From: Actinomycetes bacterium
GTDB taxonomy: Bacteria; Bacillota; Sulfobacillia; Sulfobacillales; JAIMBI01
DNA length: 64,000 bases
Direction: 5' to 3'
Assembly (NCBI GenBank): GCA_023565505.1
Contig: JAIMBI010000003.1
Location: forward strand, 96,809 to 160,808
The position numbers were made by a program, and so were the translations under genes. This document shows positions 51,037 through 59,854 of this stretch, piece by piece. Below the pieces are notes generated by a model. It was given only the letters and a program-made list of their open reading frames with translations. It did no database searches and had not been told where the DNA came from. Each line of letters starts with the position of its first letter. The first letter of the stretch is position 1.

Positions 51037-52224
51037 GTGGCAACAGGTGGAGAAGTCTCACGGGCTCACAACCGCGCCCGCGTCCTGCGGCTGCTGTTCG
51101 AACGGGGTCCGCAGCCCCGCCAGCTCCTAGCCCGGCAGTTGGGTCTGACGCCCGCCAGCGTGTCTCGCATTGTCGCCGAGTGCTTGGCGGCCGGTTTGGT
51201 GGAAGAAGGCGCCCCGGGTGTGGCCAGCGAACGCGGCGGACCGCGGCCCATCCCGGTTTCCTTGACGCCGAACCGGTACGGCGTGGGCGCCATCCATCTG
51301 GGCTGGTTCTGGGTGGACGTCGCGGTGCTGAACCTGCAGGGGACGGTCCTGCACCATCGGCGCGAGGCCCGCGTGGCCGGGCCGCCCGAGGCGGTCTGGC
51401 AGCAGGCCGTCGCCCTCTTCCAAGCACTCGGGGAGACGGCCGGACGTCAGATCCTGGCCATCGGCGTCACGTTGAACGGCGAGGTCGACCCCACCACAGG
51501 CGCGGTCGTTGGCTACAACGCGCTAGGTTGGCCCACGGTGCCGCTCCGCGCCTGGGGCGAGGCCGCCTTCGCTGTCCCGGTGGTCGTCGACACCAATGTC
51601 TACGCGATGGCTCTCGCCGCCAGTCTCAAAGACCCGCCGCCGACCGGGCGGCCCCTGTTGCTGCTGAACGTCGGGAGTACCATTGGACTCGCTGTCGTCG
51701 TGGATCGCCAGGTGCTACGCGGCGCGCATCACCGGAGCGGCTTCTTGGAACTCCTGCCGTGGCCCGATGCGCATGGCGGCTGGCAGCGATTGGCCGATTT
51801 GCTCTCCGACCGGGCGCTCCTCGCCCAGGCGCAAACCTTAGGCGTGCCGTCCGCCGACCGTATCGAGACACTGCGGTTCATCGCCCGCACCGACGAGCGC
51901 ATCCGGAAGCTTCTGCGCCAGCGGGCTGAGCATGCTGGCACGTTTTTGGCCGTCGCGGCCGTCATGCACGACCCCGCTCGCTTGTGGGTGACCGGTTCGA
52001 TCACGGCGGAGGACCTGCCGTACCTCCAAGCGGCTTACCGGGCCGCCCTGCCTACGGACTATCCTTGGGCCGAGCCGGCTCTGGTCCCCGACACGCGTGC
52101 GCCATTTCCTGTCGAAGCCGCGGGGTATCTGGCGCTGGAGCGCGTCCTCTCCCCGGCCCTCCAACTGGAGCCAGCTTCGCCCTCGAGTGCGCTCACCTGG
52201 ATGCCGCGGGTCGTTCCCTCCTGA
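51037..52224 (+). CDS. ROK-family transcriptional regulator
   Basis: A 395-residue repressor with an N-terminal winged HTH (NRARVLRLLFERGP, QLGLTPASVSRIVAECLAAGL) and a C-terminal ROK sugar-sensing domain. In the ROK part the usual ATP loop is degenerate (GAIHLGWFWVDVAVL), while LLLNVGSTIGLAVVV and AHHRSGFLELLP remain, so it senses rather than phosphorylates. GTG 51037 follows GATGAGG; an earlier TTG at 51001 is possible. Divergent from the MFS-SDR-MR operon, which it probably controls in response to the sugar. Confidence 0.85.
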   Translation: MATGGEVSRAHNRARVLRLLFERGPQPRQLLARQLGLTPASVSRIVAECLAAGLVEEGAPGVASERGGPRPIPVSLTPNRYGVGAIHLGWFWVDVAVLNLQGTVLHHRREARVAGPPEAVWQQAVALFQALGETAGRQILAIGVTLNGEVDPTTGAVVGYNALGWPTVPLRAWGEAAFAVPVVVDTNVYAMALAASLKDPPPTGRPLLLLNVGSTIGLAVVVDRQVLRGAHHRSGFLELLPWPDAHGGWQRLADLLSDRALLAQAQTLGVPSADRIETLRFIARTDERIRKLLRQRAEHAGTFLAVAAVMHDPARLWVTGSITAEDLPYLQAAYRAALPTDYPWAEPALVPDTRAPFPVEAAGYLALERVLSPALQLEPASPSSALTWMPRVVPS

Positions 52225-52241
52225 TCCCGCCGCCCCGTCCG

Positions 52242-53390
52242 TCAAGCGCGCTCCCAGCCGTCGATCTCGTCCCGCGGATCGAAGGCGAACGGCGCTAGGC
52301 TGTCCTCGTCGAGGTCGACCCCCCACCCCGGCCGGTCCGGTAGGTCCAGCTGGCCCTCGCGGATGACAAGGGGGTCGCGGGCACTGGCGGTCCGCAGCGG
52401 ATTCGGCGCCGTGTCCAGTTCCAGCCACAGCCCGCCCGGGACCGCGGCCATGAGATGCGCCGACGCGAGCAGCCCCACCCGATGGCCCAGGAAGTGGGGC
52501 GCCCACCGACACCCCCAGGCGGCGGCCCACCGCGCGATCGCCCAGCCCGCCGTGAGGCCCCCGACCTTGGTGACGTCCGGCTGGATGATCTGGACGGCCC
52601 CGGACTGCAGCGCCCCGGCGAAGGTCCTAAGACCGTACCAATTCTCCCCCGCGGCCAACGGCACCCGCACGCGCGCCGCTACCCACTTGTACCCATCGAG
52701 ATCATCCGCCCGGATGGGTTCCTCCACCCAGGCGATGCCGTACGGCTCCAGCGCGCCGATGCGGTCCACGGCCTCACGGGGAGTCCAGGCCTGGTTGGCG
52801 TCGACCAGGATCGTCGCCGCGGGTCCCACCCATTCGCGCAAGCGGGCCACAGCCTCGATATCCTGCTCCCGCCCAAAGCCGACGCGGACCTTGAACACGT
52901 GAATGCCCCAGGCCTGATGCTGACGTACGACGTCCTCGTCAAGCCCGGGACCGAGGCCCGACGCATAGACCGGTACGCGAGCCGCTCCACCCCCCAGGAG
53001 CCGGTACACGGGTACGCCGTACAGCTTACCCGTCACGTCCCACAACGCGAGGTCCACCCCACTCAGAGCCTGCGCGATCGCGCCGGGACTCCCCCACTGC
53101 AGGCCGACCCGTCCCAGTGCCGCCTCCAATCGGGCATGGAGAACGGTCACCTGCGTGGGGTCCTCCCCGATAATCAAGGGCCGGATCCCGGCCAGGAGGG
53201 TCGCGCGCCGTTCTTGTGGGGCCCAGGCGGGAAAATTAACCCAGCTTTCCCCGTAGCCCGTCACCCCCTCGTCGGTGTGCACGGCCACCAGGCACCAGAC
53301 GCGATCGGTCCGTTGGCCCAGGCTGCTGACCAGCGGGTTCGGAGGTCGGTACCGGAAGAACTGGACGGTGACATCGGTGATGCGGGCCAT
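52242..53390 (-). CDS. mandelate racemase/muconate lactonizing family protein
   Basis: A 382-residue enolase-superfamily enzyme, the third in this window. Catalytic region HVFKVRVGFGREQD (KxR), metal ligands D in ILVDANQAW, E in AWVEEPIRAD and E in AAGENWYG, dyad D in QPDVTKVGG and H in WAPHFLGHRVG. Complete active site; an acid sugar dehydratase or epimerase. ATG 53390 follows AGGAGGC. Convergent with the ROK gene, 17 bases apart, and preceded by a structured 5' region. Confidence 0.83.
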   Translation of the reverse strand: MARITDVTVQFFRYRPPNPLVSSLGQRTDRVWCLVAVHTDEGVTGYGESWVNFPAWAPQERRATLLAGIRPLIIGEDPTQVTVLHARLEAALGRVGLQWGSPGAIAQALSGVDLALWDVTGKLYGVPVYRLLGGGAARVPVYASGLGPGLDEDVVRQHQAWGIHVFKVRVGFGREQDIEAVARLREWVGPAATILVDANQAWTPREAVDRIGALEPYGIAWVEEPIRADDLDGYKWVAARVRVPLAAGENWYGLRTFAGALQSGAVQIIQPDVTKVGGLTAGWAIARWAAAWGCRWAPHFLGHRVGLLASAHLMAAVPGGLWLELDTAPNPLRTASARDPLVIREGQLDLPDRPGWGVDLDEDSLAPFAFDPRDEIDGWERA

Positions 53391-53420
53391 GGTACCGCCT
53401 CCTTGGCAGACGTCGGCTGA

Positions 53421-53526
53421 GGGGCTTGACTCCCCGGCAACCGCGTTCTAACCGGGGCACCGCCTCCCTTGGTGTCTCTCCCCCTCAACAGGATCGACCC
53501 AGTCGGGTTCGGGGGATTTCGACACC
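53421..53526 (-). other. structured leader candidate upstream of the MR-family gene
   Basis: The 106 bases ending 30 bases upstream of the MR start (minus strand) hold several interlocking inverted repeats: 53421-53424 with 53432-53435; 53432-53437 with 53452-53457; 53456-53461 with 53471-53476; and a nested element 53471-53476/53521-53526 enclosing 53479-53484/53511-53516 and 53496-53500/53505-53509. Neighbouring pairings exclude one another, as in a switch. It matches no riboswitch class I can confirm. GC-rich DNA makes chance pairing common, so function is open. Confidence 0.3.
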
Positions 53527-54207
53527 CCCCACAGGCAGTCCTCCCCGTGCGCCTCCCGGTACGGCCCACTAGCTCTGCCCACCGGGCCCCGTTGCCTCGG
53601 CCGCCAAGACGCGGCGGCCAGCCGAACGCCGCCAACACCCACCACAGGGCAGGTTGCGCCGGCGCAGGGGCCGTCGACACGCCGCGGGTTCAGGTGCCCG
53701 TGGTTCCGCAGCCCGTGCGCCCCCTGATGCAGGATATCGACGCCCACGCCCTTCCGTTGCCACACGCAGACGTTCTGGTCTGTCGGGCGGCAGTCGCAAG
53801 CATCCCATTCGGTTCGGCGCCCGAACCGTCGCCGGGGCAGGAACGACACGCGGGACTCATTGCGACCTTCGCCGCCCATCCGGATCTGGGGGTCCATCTG
53901 CAAGCGCCCCCCGTCCCGAGGGACCGGCCGGCTTCGGACGCTCGGATGCCGGCCCGACGCCAATAAGGGACCTGATCCGGACGACAGGCGGGGGCGTGTC
54001 GGGCGCCGATGGTCCCGCTTCATCCGCGCCCTGCGGCGGCTTCTGGCTTCCGCTCCAAGAGCCGACCCGGATGGGAGACGTCGGATCCGCCGCCAACCGG
54101 CACAAGACCGTCGCCGCGTCGGCGCTCCGTCGGGCGCTCGATGCCCGGGTCGTAGCGTTCCGGACTCGTCTGCTTAACGTCCCCTACCCGCGCCCTCCCA
54201 CGCCGAT
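53527..54207. other. no supported gene
   Basis: Frames are open on both strands but lack ribosome binding sites and recognisable domains. It may contain decayed coding sequence and the terminator region of the carboxylase operon; nothing more can be supported. Confidence 0.4.
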
Positions 54208-55740
54208 TCAGAGAATCGTCCCGTGCTTGCGGGGCGGCAGGTTCACACGCCGGTGGGCGTACAGTTCGAACGCCCGCAGGAGCTCATGGCGAAGTTCGCG
54301 GGGCGGCAGGAGTTCGTCCACCACGAGCTGCCCGGCCAGTTTGAAGATGTCGTACCCGGCCCGGTATTCGGCGCGCAGCTGTTCCACGGTGCGCTGCCGC
54401 TCCTCCGGATCCGTGATGGCCATCAGGCGGTTGTAGTACACGGCGTTGACCGCCGCCTCGGGGCCCATCACCGCAATCTCCGCCGACGGCAGGGCATAGG
54501 TCACGGCCGGATCGTACGCCGGCCCCGACATGGCGTAGATGCCGGCGCCGTAGGCCTTCCGCACCACCACGCAGATCCGCGGCACCGTGGCCGAGGAGGT
54601 AGCGAAGATGAACTTCCGGCCCCGCCGGAGGATGCCGTTGCGCTCCACGGCCGTGCCCACCATGAAGCCGGGCGTGTCGACCAGGTATAGGAGCGGGATG
54701 TTGTAGGCGTCGCAGAGCCAGACGAACTCCGCCCCTTTGTCGGAGGACTCGGGGAACAGGGTCCCCCCCTTCACCGCCGGCTGGTTGGCCACAACACCGA
54801 TGACCCGCCCGCCGAGCCGGGCGAACCCCACTACAAGTTCGGCGGCGTAGCGCGCCTTGACCTCGAGGAAGCTGTCAGCGTCCACGATAGCCTCGATGAG
54901 CGCGTGGACATCGTACGGCCGGTTGGGGTCCGGCGGGATGATCTCGTCAATCTCCCGCGGATCCCGGGCCGGATCCCGGGGTGGGGCGGCCGGCGGAGCC
55001 GTCTCGCAAGAGTCGGGCAGGTAGGAGAAGATGCGACGCACCAGGTCCGCCGCCTCCTCCTCCGTCTCGGCGACGAAGTGGGCCGATCCGTTGACCCGGG
55101 TGTGGACGTCCACGCCGCCGAGTTCCTCGGGCGTCACCTTCTGCCCGATGACCATCTCCACCATCCGGGGCGAAGCGATCGCCATGGCCGCGTCCTTCAT
55201 CATGACCAGGAGATCCGCGAACACCGGCGTGTAGGCGGTGCCGGCGAAACACGTGCCGTACAGGACCGCCACCTGCGGCACGGAACCCGACATGACGCTG
55301 TGCAGGTAGAAGAGCCGGCCGCCGCTGTCACGGTCCACGTGGTGCCCGCCCGTCTCGTCGATCCGGGCCCCCGAGGAGTCCACCAAATAGAGGATGGGTT
55401 TGCGCGCGCGCAGGGCCGCCTCCTGGGTGCGCACCAACTTCTCTCCATGGTAGCGGCCGATGGACCCCGCCTTGACCGTGAAGTCGCTCGCGGTGAAGAA
55501 CACCAGGCGGCCCCCGATGCGCCCGGATCCGGTCACGACGCCGTCCGCCGCGAGTTCGGGATCCTCGAAGCGGGCGAACCGCCCGAACTCCGTATACGGC
55601 GCGCCGTCGTCGAAGAAGAGCGCCAGCCGGTCGCGCACGAAGCGTTTGCCGGCGGCCCGCTGCCGCTCGTGGCCCCGCGGCGGCCCCCCCTGCAGGATCC
55701 GCGCGACGGCCTCGTCCACCCGTCGTTCCCGTTCGCCCAT
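54208..55740 (-). CDS. acyl-CoA carboxylase carboxyltransferase (beta) subunit, AtuC/MccB-like
   Basis: A 510-residue biotin-dependent carboxyltransferase that moves CO2 from carboxybiotin to an acyl-CoA. N-terminal half: FTVKAGSIGRYHGEKLVR, YLVDSSGARIDE, GTCFAGTAYTPVF and MVIGQKVTPEELGG; C-terminal half: GVVANQPAVKGGTLFPESSDK, PLLYLVDTPGFMVGT, RKAYGAGIYAMSGPAYDP and MGPEAAVNAVYY. Length is normal. Last gene of an operon with AtuA-type genes; the biotin carboxylase/carrier subunit that it needs is not in the window. Substrate may be a branched or terpenoid enoyl-CoA. Confidence 0.86.
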   Translation of the reverse strand: MGERERRVDEAVARILQGGPPRGHERQRAAGKRFVRDRLALFFDDGAPYTEFGRFARFEDPELAADGVVTGSGRIGGRLVFFTASDFTVKAGSIGRYHGEKLVRTQEAALRARKPILYLVDSSGARIDETGGHHVDRDSGGRLFYLHSVMSGSVPQVAVLYGTCFAGTAYTPVFADLLVMMKDAAMAIASPRMVEMVIGQKVTPEELGGVDVHTRVNGSAHFVAETEEEAADLVRRIFSYLPDSCETAPPAAPPRDPARDPREIDEIIPPDPNRPYDVHALIEAIVDADSFLEVKARYAAELVVGFARLGGRVIGVVANQPAVKGGTLFPESSDKGAEFVWLCDAYNIPLLYLVDTPGFMVGTAVERNGILRRGRKFIFATSSATVPRICVVVRKAYGAGIYAMSGPAYDPAVTYALPSAEIAVMGPEAAVNAVYYNRLMAITDPEERQRTVEQLRAEYRAGYDIFKLAGQLVVDELLPPRELRHELLRAFELYAHRRVNLPPRKHGTIL

Positions 55741-55768
55741 CGCCGTCCCCCACCGTCCTCCTTCGGTC

Positions 55769-56080
55769 CTACGACGCCGGTTCGACGTCCATGCGGAGCA
55801 GCGCCCCGCTCCACGTCTTGCCCTGGTTGTCGGCCCGGATGGATCGGGCCGCCCCCCCGTCGAGCGCGTTCCGGATCACGAACTTGAGGGCCAGGATCCC
55901 CGGCACCTCGTACCGCTCCACCGCGCCCACGCCGAGCGGCGCGAACCACGCCCGCACCCGCTCCGCCGTGAGCACGGCGCGCAGGGTCGCGTACCCCTCC
56001 GCGGTGTAGGCGAACACGCCGATGTCCACGTGGTCGCCCTTGTCGGACGAGCGGGCGAAGGCCAGATCCCGGATCTTCAC
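55769..56080 (-). CDS. AtuA C-terminal (ferredoxin-fold-like) domain as a separate protein
   Basis: A 103-residue protein matching the small C-terminal domain of AtuA: KIRDLAFARSSDKGDHVDIG, GVGAVERYEVPGILALKF and NALDGGAARSIRADNQG. In Pseudomonas AtuA this follows the large domain in one chain; here it is its own gene. GTG 56080 overlaps the AtuA stop by GTGA, so the two are made together and probably associate. Biochemical role unknown. Confidence 0.8.
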   Translation of the reverse strand: MKIRDLAFARSSDKGDHVDIGVFAYTAEGYATLRAVLTAERVRAWFAPLGVGAVERYEVPGILALKFVIRNALDGGAARSIRADNQGKTWSGALLRMDVEPAS

Positions 56081-57438
56081 GGCGTCACCTCCAGGACATC
56101 CACCGTGACCGCCTCGTCCACGGGCCCGCGCGCCACCAGGCTCGGCCACAGGCCGAGCAGCTGCCGGCTCCGGTCGAACCCGATGATGCCGCCGGCCGTC
56201 GGCGGCCCGCCGAGCGCGAGCGGCACCAGAAGCCGGCTGACCTGCTCGGCCGCCCGCCGGTCCGGCGTGCGCACGGCAAAACGCAGATACACCTCGTTGA
56301 GGTCCTCTGCGCCCCGCGTGTCCGCGAGCGGGCCGTGGAGCGAATTCCAGCCCAGGTATTCGACGCGCACCTCCTCCACCGGAAGCCGCATCCGCGCGAT
56401 CTGACGCCGGAGGATCTCCGCGGTGGCCTCGGCCTTCTTGAGCGCGTCGGGCCAGCTGTAGCCGATGAGCGCCTGGCCCATGTACCCGTCTTGATAGCCC
56501 AGGAGCGCCTTGTAGCGGTCGGGCCGGGGGTGGCCGCGGACGCCGTCGACCCGTACCCGGTCCGGCCCGACCTCCTCGAGCCGCACGCCGGACAGATCCA
56601 GCACGACGTCCGGCGTGACGTACGCCGACGGGTCATGGATCTCGTAGAGCAGTTGCTCCCGGACCGTGTCGAAGTTCACCCGCCCCCCGCTGTCCGGCGT
56701 CTTGGTGACGACGATGTCGCCGTCCTCGCGCACCTCGGCGATGGGGAAGCCGATCCGGTCCAACCCCTCGATCTCCCACCACCGGCCGCCGTGGTTGCCG
56801 CCGGTGACCTGGGAGGAGCACTCGAGGAGATGGCCCACGACCGTCCCCCGGGCGATCCGTTCGAGGTCGTCGAACGACCAGCCGAACCGGTGCACCAACG
56901 GGGCGAGGAAGAGGGAAGGGTCCGCCACCCGGCCGGTGATGACGAGGTCCGCCCCCCGGTCCAGCGCCGCGACGATGGGGGCGGCGCCCAGGTACACGTT
57001 GGCGAACAAGGCCCGCGCGCGCACCGTGTCGGGCAGGGGGGCGCCGGTCTCCATGTGGGCGAACGGGAGGAAGGCGTCCAGCCGGTCGAGGAGAGCGTCG
57101 CCTTCCACCACGGCGATGCGGATCGGGACCCCGAGTTCGCGCGCCACGGCCTCGGCGGCGCGGGCGGCCGCGCGGGGATTGAGTCCGCCCGCGTTGGTGA
57201 CGAGCCGCACGCCGTGCTCTTTGGCCGGTTTGAGACACGCGCGGAGCATGGGCACCAGGTCCTTGGTGTAACCGGCGTCGGGATCCCGCTCGCGGTCCTT
57301 CTCCAAGATGGCGAGCGTCAGCTCCGCCAGGTCCTCGAAGCAGACGAAGTCCACGGCGCCCTTCCGGATCATGTCCACGGCGGGCAGGAACGTGTCGCCG
57401 TAGAAACCCAGCCCGCCGCCGATGCGGACGGTGTCCAT
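56077..57438 (-). CDS. AtuA-like acyclic terpene utilisation family protein (DUF1446)
   Basis: A 453-residue AtuA-family protein, the large domain only. It begins VRIGGGLGFYGDTFLPAVDM and includes LVTNAGGLNPRAAA, YLGAAPIVAALDRGADLVITGRVADPS (here split: GAAPIVAALDRGAD and LVITGRVADPSLFL), HLLECSSQVTGGNHGG and VTKTPDSGGRVNFDTV. AtuA is required for citronellol/geranyl-CoA or related branched acid use, but its reaction is not established. ATG 57438 shares one base with the crotonase stop; its own stop overlaps the small domain gene. Confidence 0.85.
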   Translation of the reverse strand: MDTVRIGGGLGFYGDTFLPAVDMIRKGAVDFVCFEDLAELTLAILEKDRERDPDAGYTKDLVPMLRACLKPAKEHGVRLVTNAGGLNPRAAARAAEAVARELGVPIRIAVVEGDALLDRLDAFLPFAHMETGAPLPDTVRARALFANVYLGAAPIVAALDRGADLVITGRVADPSLFLAPLVHRFGWSFDDLERIARGTVVGHLLECSSQVTGGNHGGRWWEIEGLDRIGFPIAEVREDGDIVVTKTPDSGGRVNFDTVREQLLYEIHDPSAYVTPDVVLDLSGVRLEEVGPDRVRVDGVRGHPRPDRYKALLGYQDGYMGQALIGYSWPDALKKAEATAEILRRQIARMRLPVEEVRVEYLGWNSLHGPLADTRGAEDLNEVYLRFAVRTPDRRAAEQVSRLLVPLALGGPPTAGGIIGFDRSRQLLGLWPSLVARGPVDEAVTVDVLEVTP

Positions 57439-58211
57439 CACGCCTCGCCTCCGTCCCCGCCCCGGGCGCCGCCCAGAAACCGCCGCACGTTGGCGCCGAG
57501 CGCCTCGCTCTTGAACGTCACCAACCGCAGCAGGCCGAGGTAGTCGAAGGGCCACGCCCCGGGATCCGTGAGCCGCCCGTACGCCTCGAGCCCCGTGCGC
57601 ACGGCCACGGGGCTTCGGCCGGCCAGCGTGCGGGCCCACGCGCGGGCCTGCTCCCGGGCCTGCTCCGAGACGGCCTGCACCAAGCCGTAGGCCAGCGCCT
57701 CCTCCGCCCCGAACGTCCGGCCCGTGAGGGCCAGCTCCAGGCTCCGGCGCGGTCCCATGGCCCGCGCCAGCAGCGGGAAGATGGCGAAGGGGAAGAGTCC
57801 CAGGCTCACCTCGGGCAGCGCAAACGTCGCCCCCGGGTCCGCCACCGCCAGATGGGCCAGGGCCACAAGCCCCACCCCGCCGCCCCGCGAGGCGCCGTGC
57901 ACCGCCGCCACGACCGGCGTGCGCAGCGAGAAGCCCAGGCGGAACAGCTCCATGGCGGGCGCGATGTCTTCGTAGCCCGCCTCGACGGGCTTCGCCTGCG
58001 CCGCCAGGAAGTCGTTGAGGTCGCCGCCCGCGCAGAAGTGCCGTCCTTCCGCCTCCAGCACCACGGCCCCCACGTCGGACCGCCCGTCCGCCTCGCGGAG
58101 CGCCGTCACCAACTCGGCCACCAGGCGGTCCGACAGCGCGTTGCCCTTGTCCGGCCGCGCGAGCCGCACCACGGCGACCCGGTCCTCGACCTCCCACACC
58201 ACGTCGCTCAT
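57438..58211 (-). CDS. enoyl-CoA hydratase/isomerase family protein
   Basis: A 257-residue crotonase-fold enzyme. Oxyanion-hole parts are AEGRHFCAGGDLNDF and GASRGGGVGLVAL; the FALPEVSLGLFPFAIFP segment is usual for hydratases and for AtuE/LiuC-like enzymes. In the catalytic strand GLFPFAIF replaces the more common GL-P-G, so the acid/base glutamates of classical hydratase are not evident and another crotonase activity is possible. ATG 58211; acts on a CoA ester from the neighbouring ligase and dehydrogenase. Confidence 0.82.
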   Translation of the reverse strand: MSDVVWEVEDRVAVVRLARPDKGNALSDRLVAELVTALREADGRSDVGAVVLEAEGRHFCAGGDLNDFLAAQAKPVEAGYEDIAPAMELFRLGFSLRTPVVAAVHGASRGGGVGLVALAHLAVADPGATFALPEVSLGLFPFAIFPLLARAMGPRRSLELALTGRTFGAEEALAYGLVQAVSEQAREQARAWARTLAGRSPVAVRTGLEAYGRLTDPGAWPFDYLGLLRLVTFKSEALGANVRRFLGGARGGDGGEA

Positions 58212-58251
58212 GTCGTCTGCCTCCCCGCGGGCCCTCGCGGCCCGCCCGTGG

Positions 58252-59826
58252 TCACGCCTCGGCCGCCTGCGCGAAGCGCTCCCGGAGTTCCCGCTTCAGG
58301 ATCTTGCCGGCCGGGCTGCGCGGCAGGTCGTCGACGATGAAGACCTTCCGGGGCGCCTTGAAGTGGGCCATCTGGTCCCGCGCGAAGGCGATGAGCTCGG
58401 CCTCCGTGAGCGTCGCGCCCGGCTTCAGGGTCACCGCCGCGGCGACCATCTCGATCCAATACGGATGCGGCAGGCCGAACACGGCCACCTCCGCCACCGC
58501 GGGATGCCGCGCCAGGACCTCCTCCACCTCCTGGCTGGAGACGTTCTCGCCGCCGGACTTGACCATGTCCTTCTTGCGGTCCACGAAGTACAGGAACCCG
58601 TCCGCGTCGCGGAACGCCATGTCGCCGGTGTGGTGCCACCCACCCCGGAACAGCTCCTCGGTCGCCGCGGGGTCGTTGAGGTAGCCGGGGGTCACGGACG
58701 GTCCCCGCGCCACCATCTCCCCCACCTCGCCCGGTCCGACGTCGTTCATGGCCTCGTCCACCACCCGGATCTCCACCGGCAGGTGGGCATAGCCGATGGG
58801 GTCCGGCGCCGTGAGCTTGGCGAACAGCAGTTCGGGCGGCGTGGAGGCCCCGAGGGGGATCATCTCGGTCTGGCCCCAGTAGTTGACCCATCGGGCCCGG
58901 GGCACCAGTGCGGCCCAGTGCTGGAAGACCTCCGTGGGCAGGTACTGGAACACGATGAGGAGTTCGAGGCTCGACAGGTCCGCCTGCTCGATGCCCGGCA
59001 GCTGCAGCAACCCGGCCCAGACGGTCGCCGGCAGCGCCATGGTGGTCGCCCGGTCGCGCGCGACCGCCTCCAGGAGCGCCTTCGGCTCGATACGCGGCAA
59101 CAGCGTCATGCCGGCGCCGACGCCGATCACCGAGAACGTCTGGAACAGCCCCGCGGAGTGGAACAGGGGCAGCCCCATGCAGGAGTGCTGCCGACGGTTC
59201 ATCTCCAGGTCGGCCACGGCCGCCAGCAGGGCCGCGTAGTAGTTGAGGTGGGTGTTCACCACGGCCTTGGGGAAGGCGGTCGTCCCGCTGGTGAAGAGGA
59301 TGGTGGCCGCATCCTCGTTGTCCACGTACCGCTCCACGGGGCCGTCCGGCGCCGCCGCGAGCCGCGGCCCGAACGCGGCGAACCCGTCCGGGAGATCCCG
59401 GTCGCCGAACGCGAAGCGGACGGGCACGCCCGCGACCGCCGACCCCTCGCGGTTGAGGCTCCCGGCGAGGGCCGGGTCCACCACCAGGGCCTTGATGCCG
59501 GCGAACTCCAACACGTAGTCGATCTCCCGCCCCCGGAGGAGGGCATTGACGGGTACCAGCGGCGCCCCGATGCGCGCCGCGCCGAAGAACAGGGCGACGA
59601 AGTCGGGGGAGTTGAGGGCGAGCACGGCGACGGGATCCCCCCGCCGGATCCCCGCGTCCTCCAGCACGCGCGCCGCCTGGTTGGCCCGGCGGTCGAGGTC
59701 GCGGTAGGTGAGCGTCGTGTCCCCGAAGCGAATCGCCAGCTTGTCGGGGTGGCGGGCGGCCGACCGGCGGAGCGCGTCGCCCACGTTCCACCGGTGGATG
59801 AGGTGCCGTCCGAGATCCTGGGTCAT
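58252..59826 (-). CDS. AMP-dependent acyl-CoA synthetase
   Basis: A 524-residue ANL ligase. P-loop ILFTSGTTAFPKAVVN (TSGTT followed by AFPK rather than GxPK), NYWGQTEM, HTGDMAFRDADGFLYFVDRKKD and the C-terminal lysine in PRSPAGKILKRELR. Activates the acid substrate of this operon to its CoA ester. ATG 59826 follows GAAGGAGG. Sits between an acyl-CoA dehydrogenase and a crotonase; medium-chain or branched acid specificity is inferred. Confidence 0.86.
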   Translation of the reverse strand: MTQDLGRHLIHRWNVGDALRRSAARHPDKLAIRFGDTTLTYRDLDRRANQAARVLEDAGIRRGDPVAVLALNSPDFVALFFGAARIGAPLVPVNALLRGREIDYVLEFAGIKALVVDPALAGSLNREGSAVAGVPVRFAFGDRDLPDGFAAFGPRLAAAPDGPVERYVDNEDAATILFTSGTTAFPKAVVNTHLNYYAALLAAVADLEMNRRQHSCMGLPLFHSAGLFQTFSVIGVGAGMTLLPRIEPKALLEAVARDRATTMALPATVWAGLLQLPGIEQADLSSLELLIVFQYLPTEVFQHWAALVPRARWVNYWGQTEMIPLGASTPPELLFAKLTAPDPIGYAHLPVEIRVVDEAMNDVGPGEVGEMVARGPSVTPGYLNDPAATEELFRGGWHHTGDMAFRDADGFLYFVDRKKDMVKSGGENVSSQEVEEVLARHPAVAEVAVFGLPHPYWIEMVAAAVTLKPGATLTEAELIAFARDQMAHFKAPRKVFIVDDLPRSPAGKILKRELRERFAQAAEA

Positions 59827-59854
59827 GGTCCTGCGCCTCCTTCCCCAGGGCGCG

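Noticed and set aside
53395..53530. SAM-I, TPP, Moco or glycine riboswitch
   Set aside because: Short resemblances such as GGCAACC and CACCGCCTCCC occur, but the conserved cores and their order are not met on either strand.
53448..54023. Open frames of 165-190 codons in the gap before the carboxylase operon
   Set aside because: No ribosome binding site, mixed codon character and no recognisable domain on either strand.
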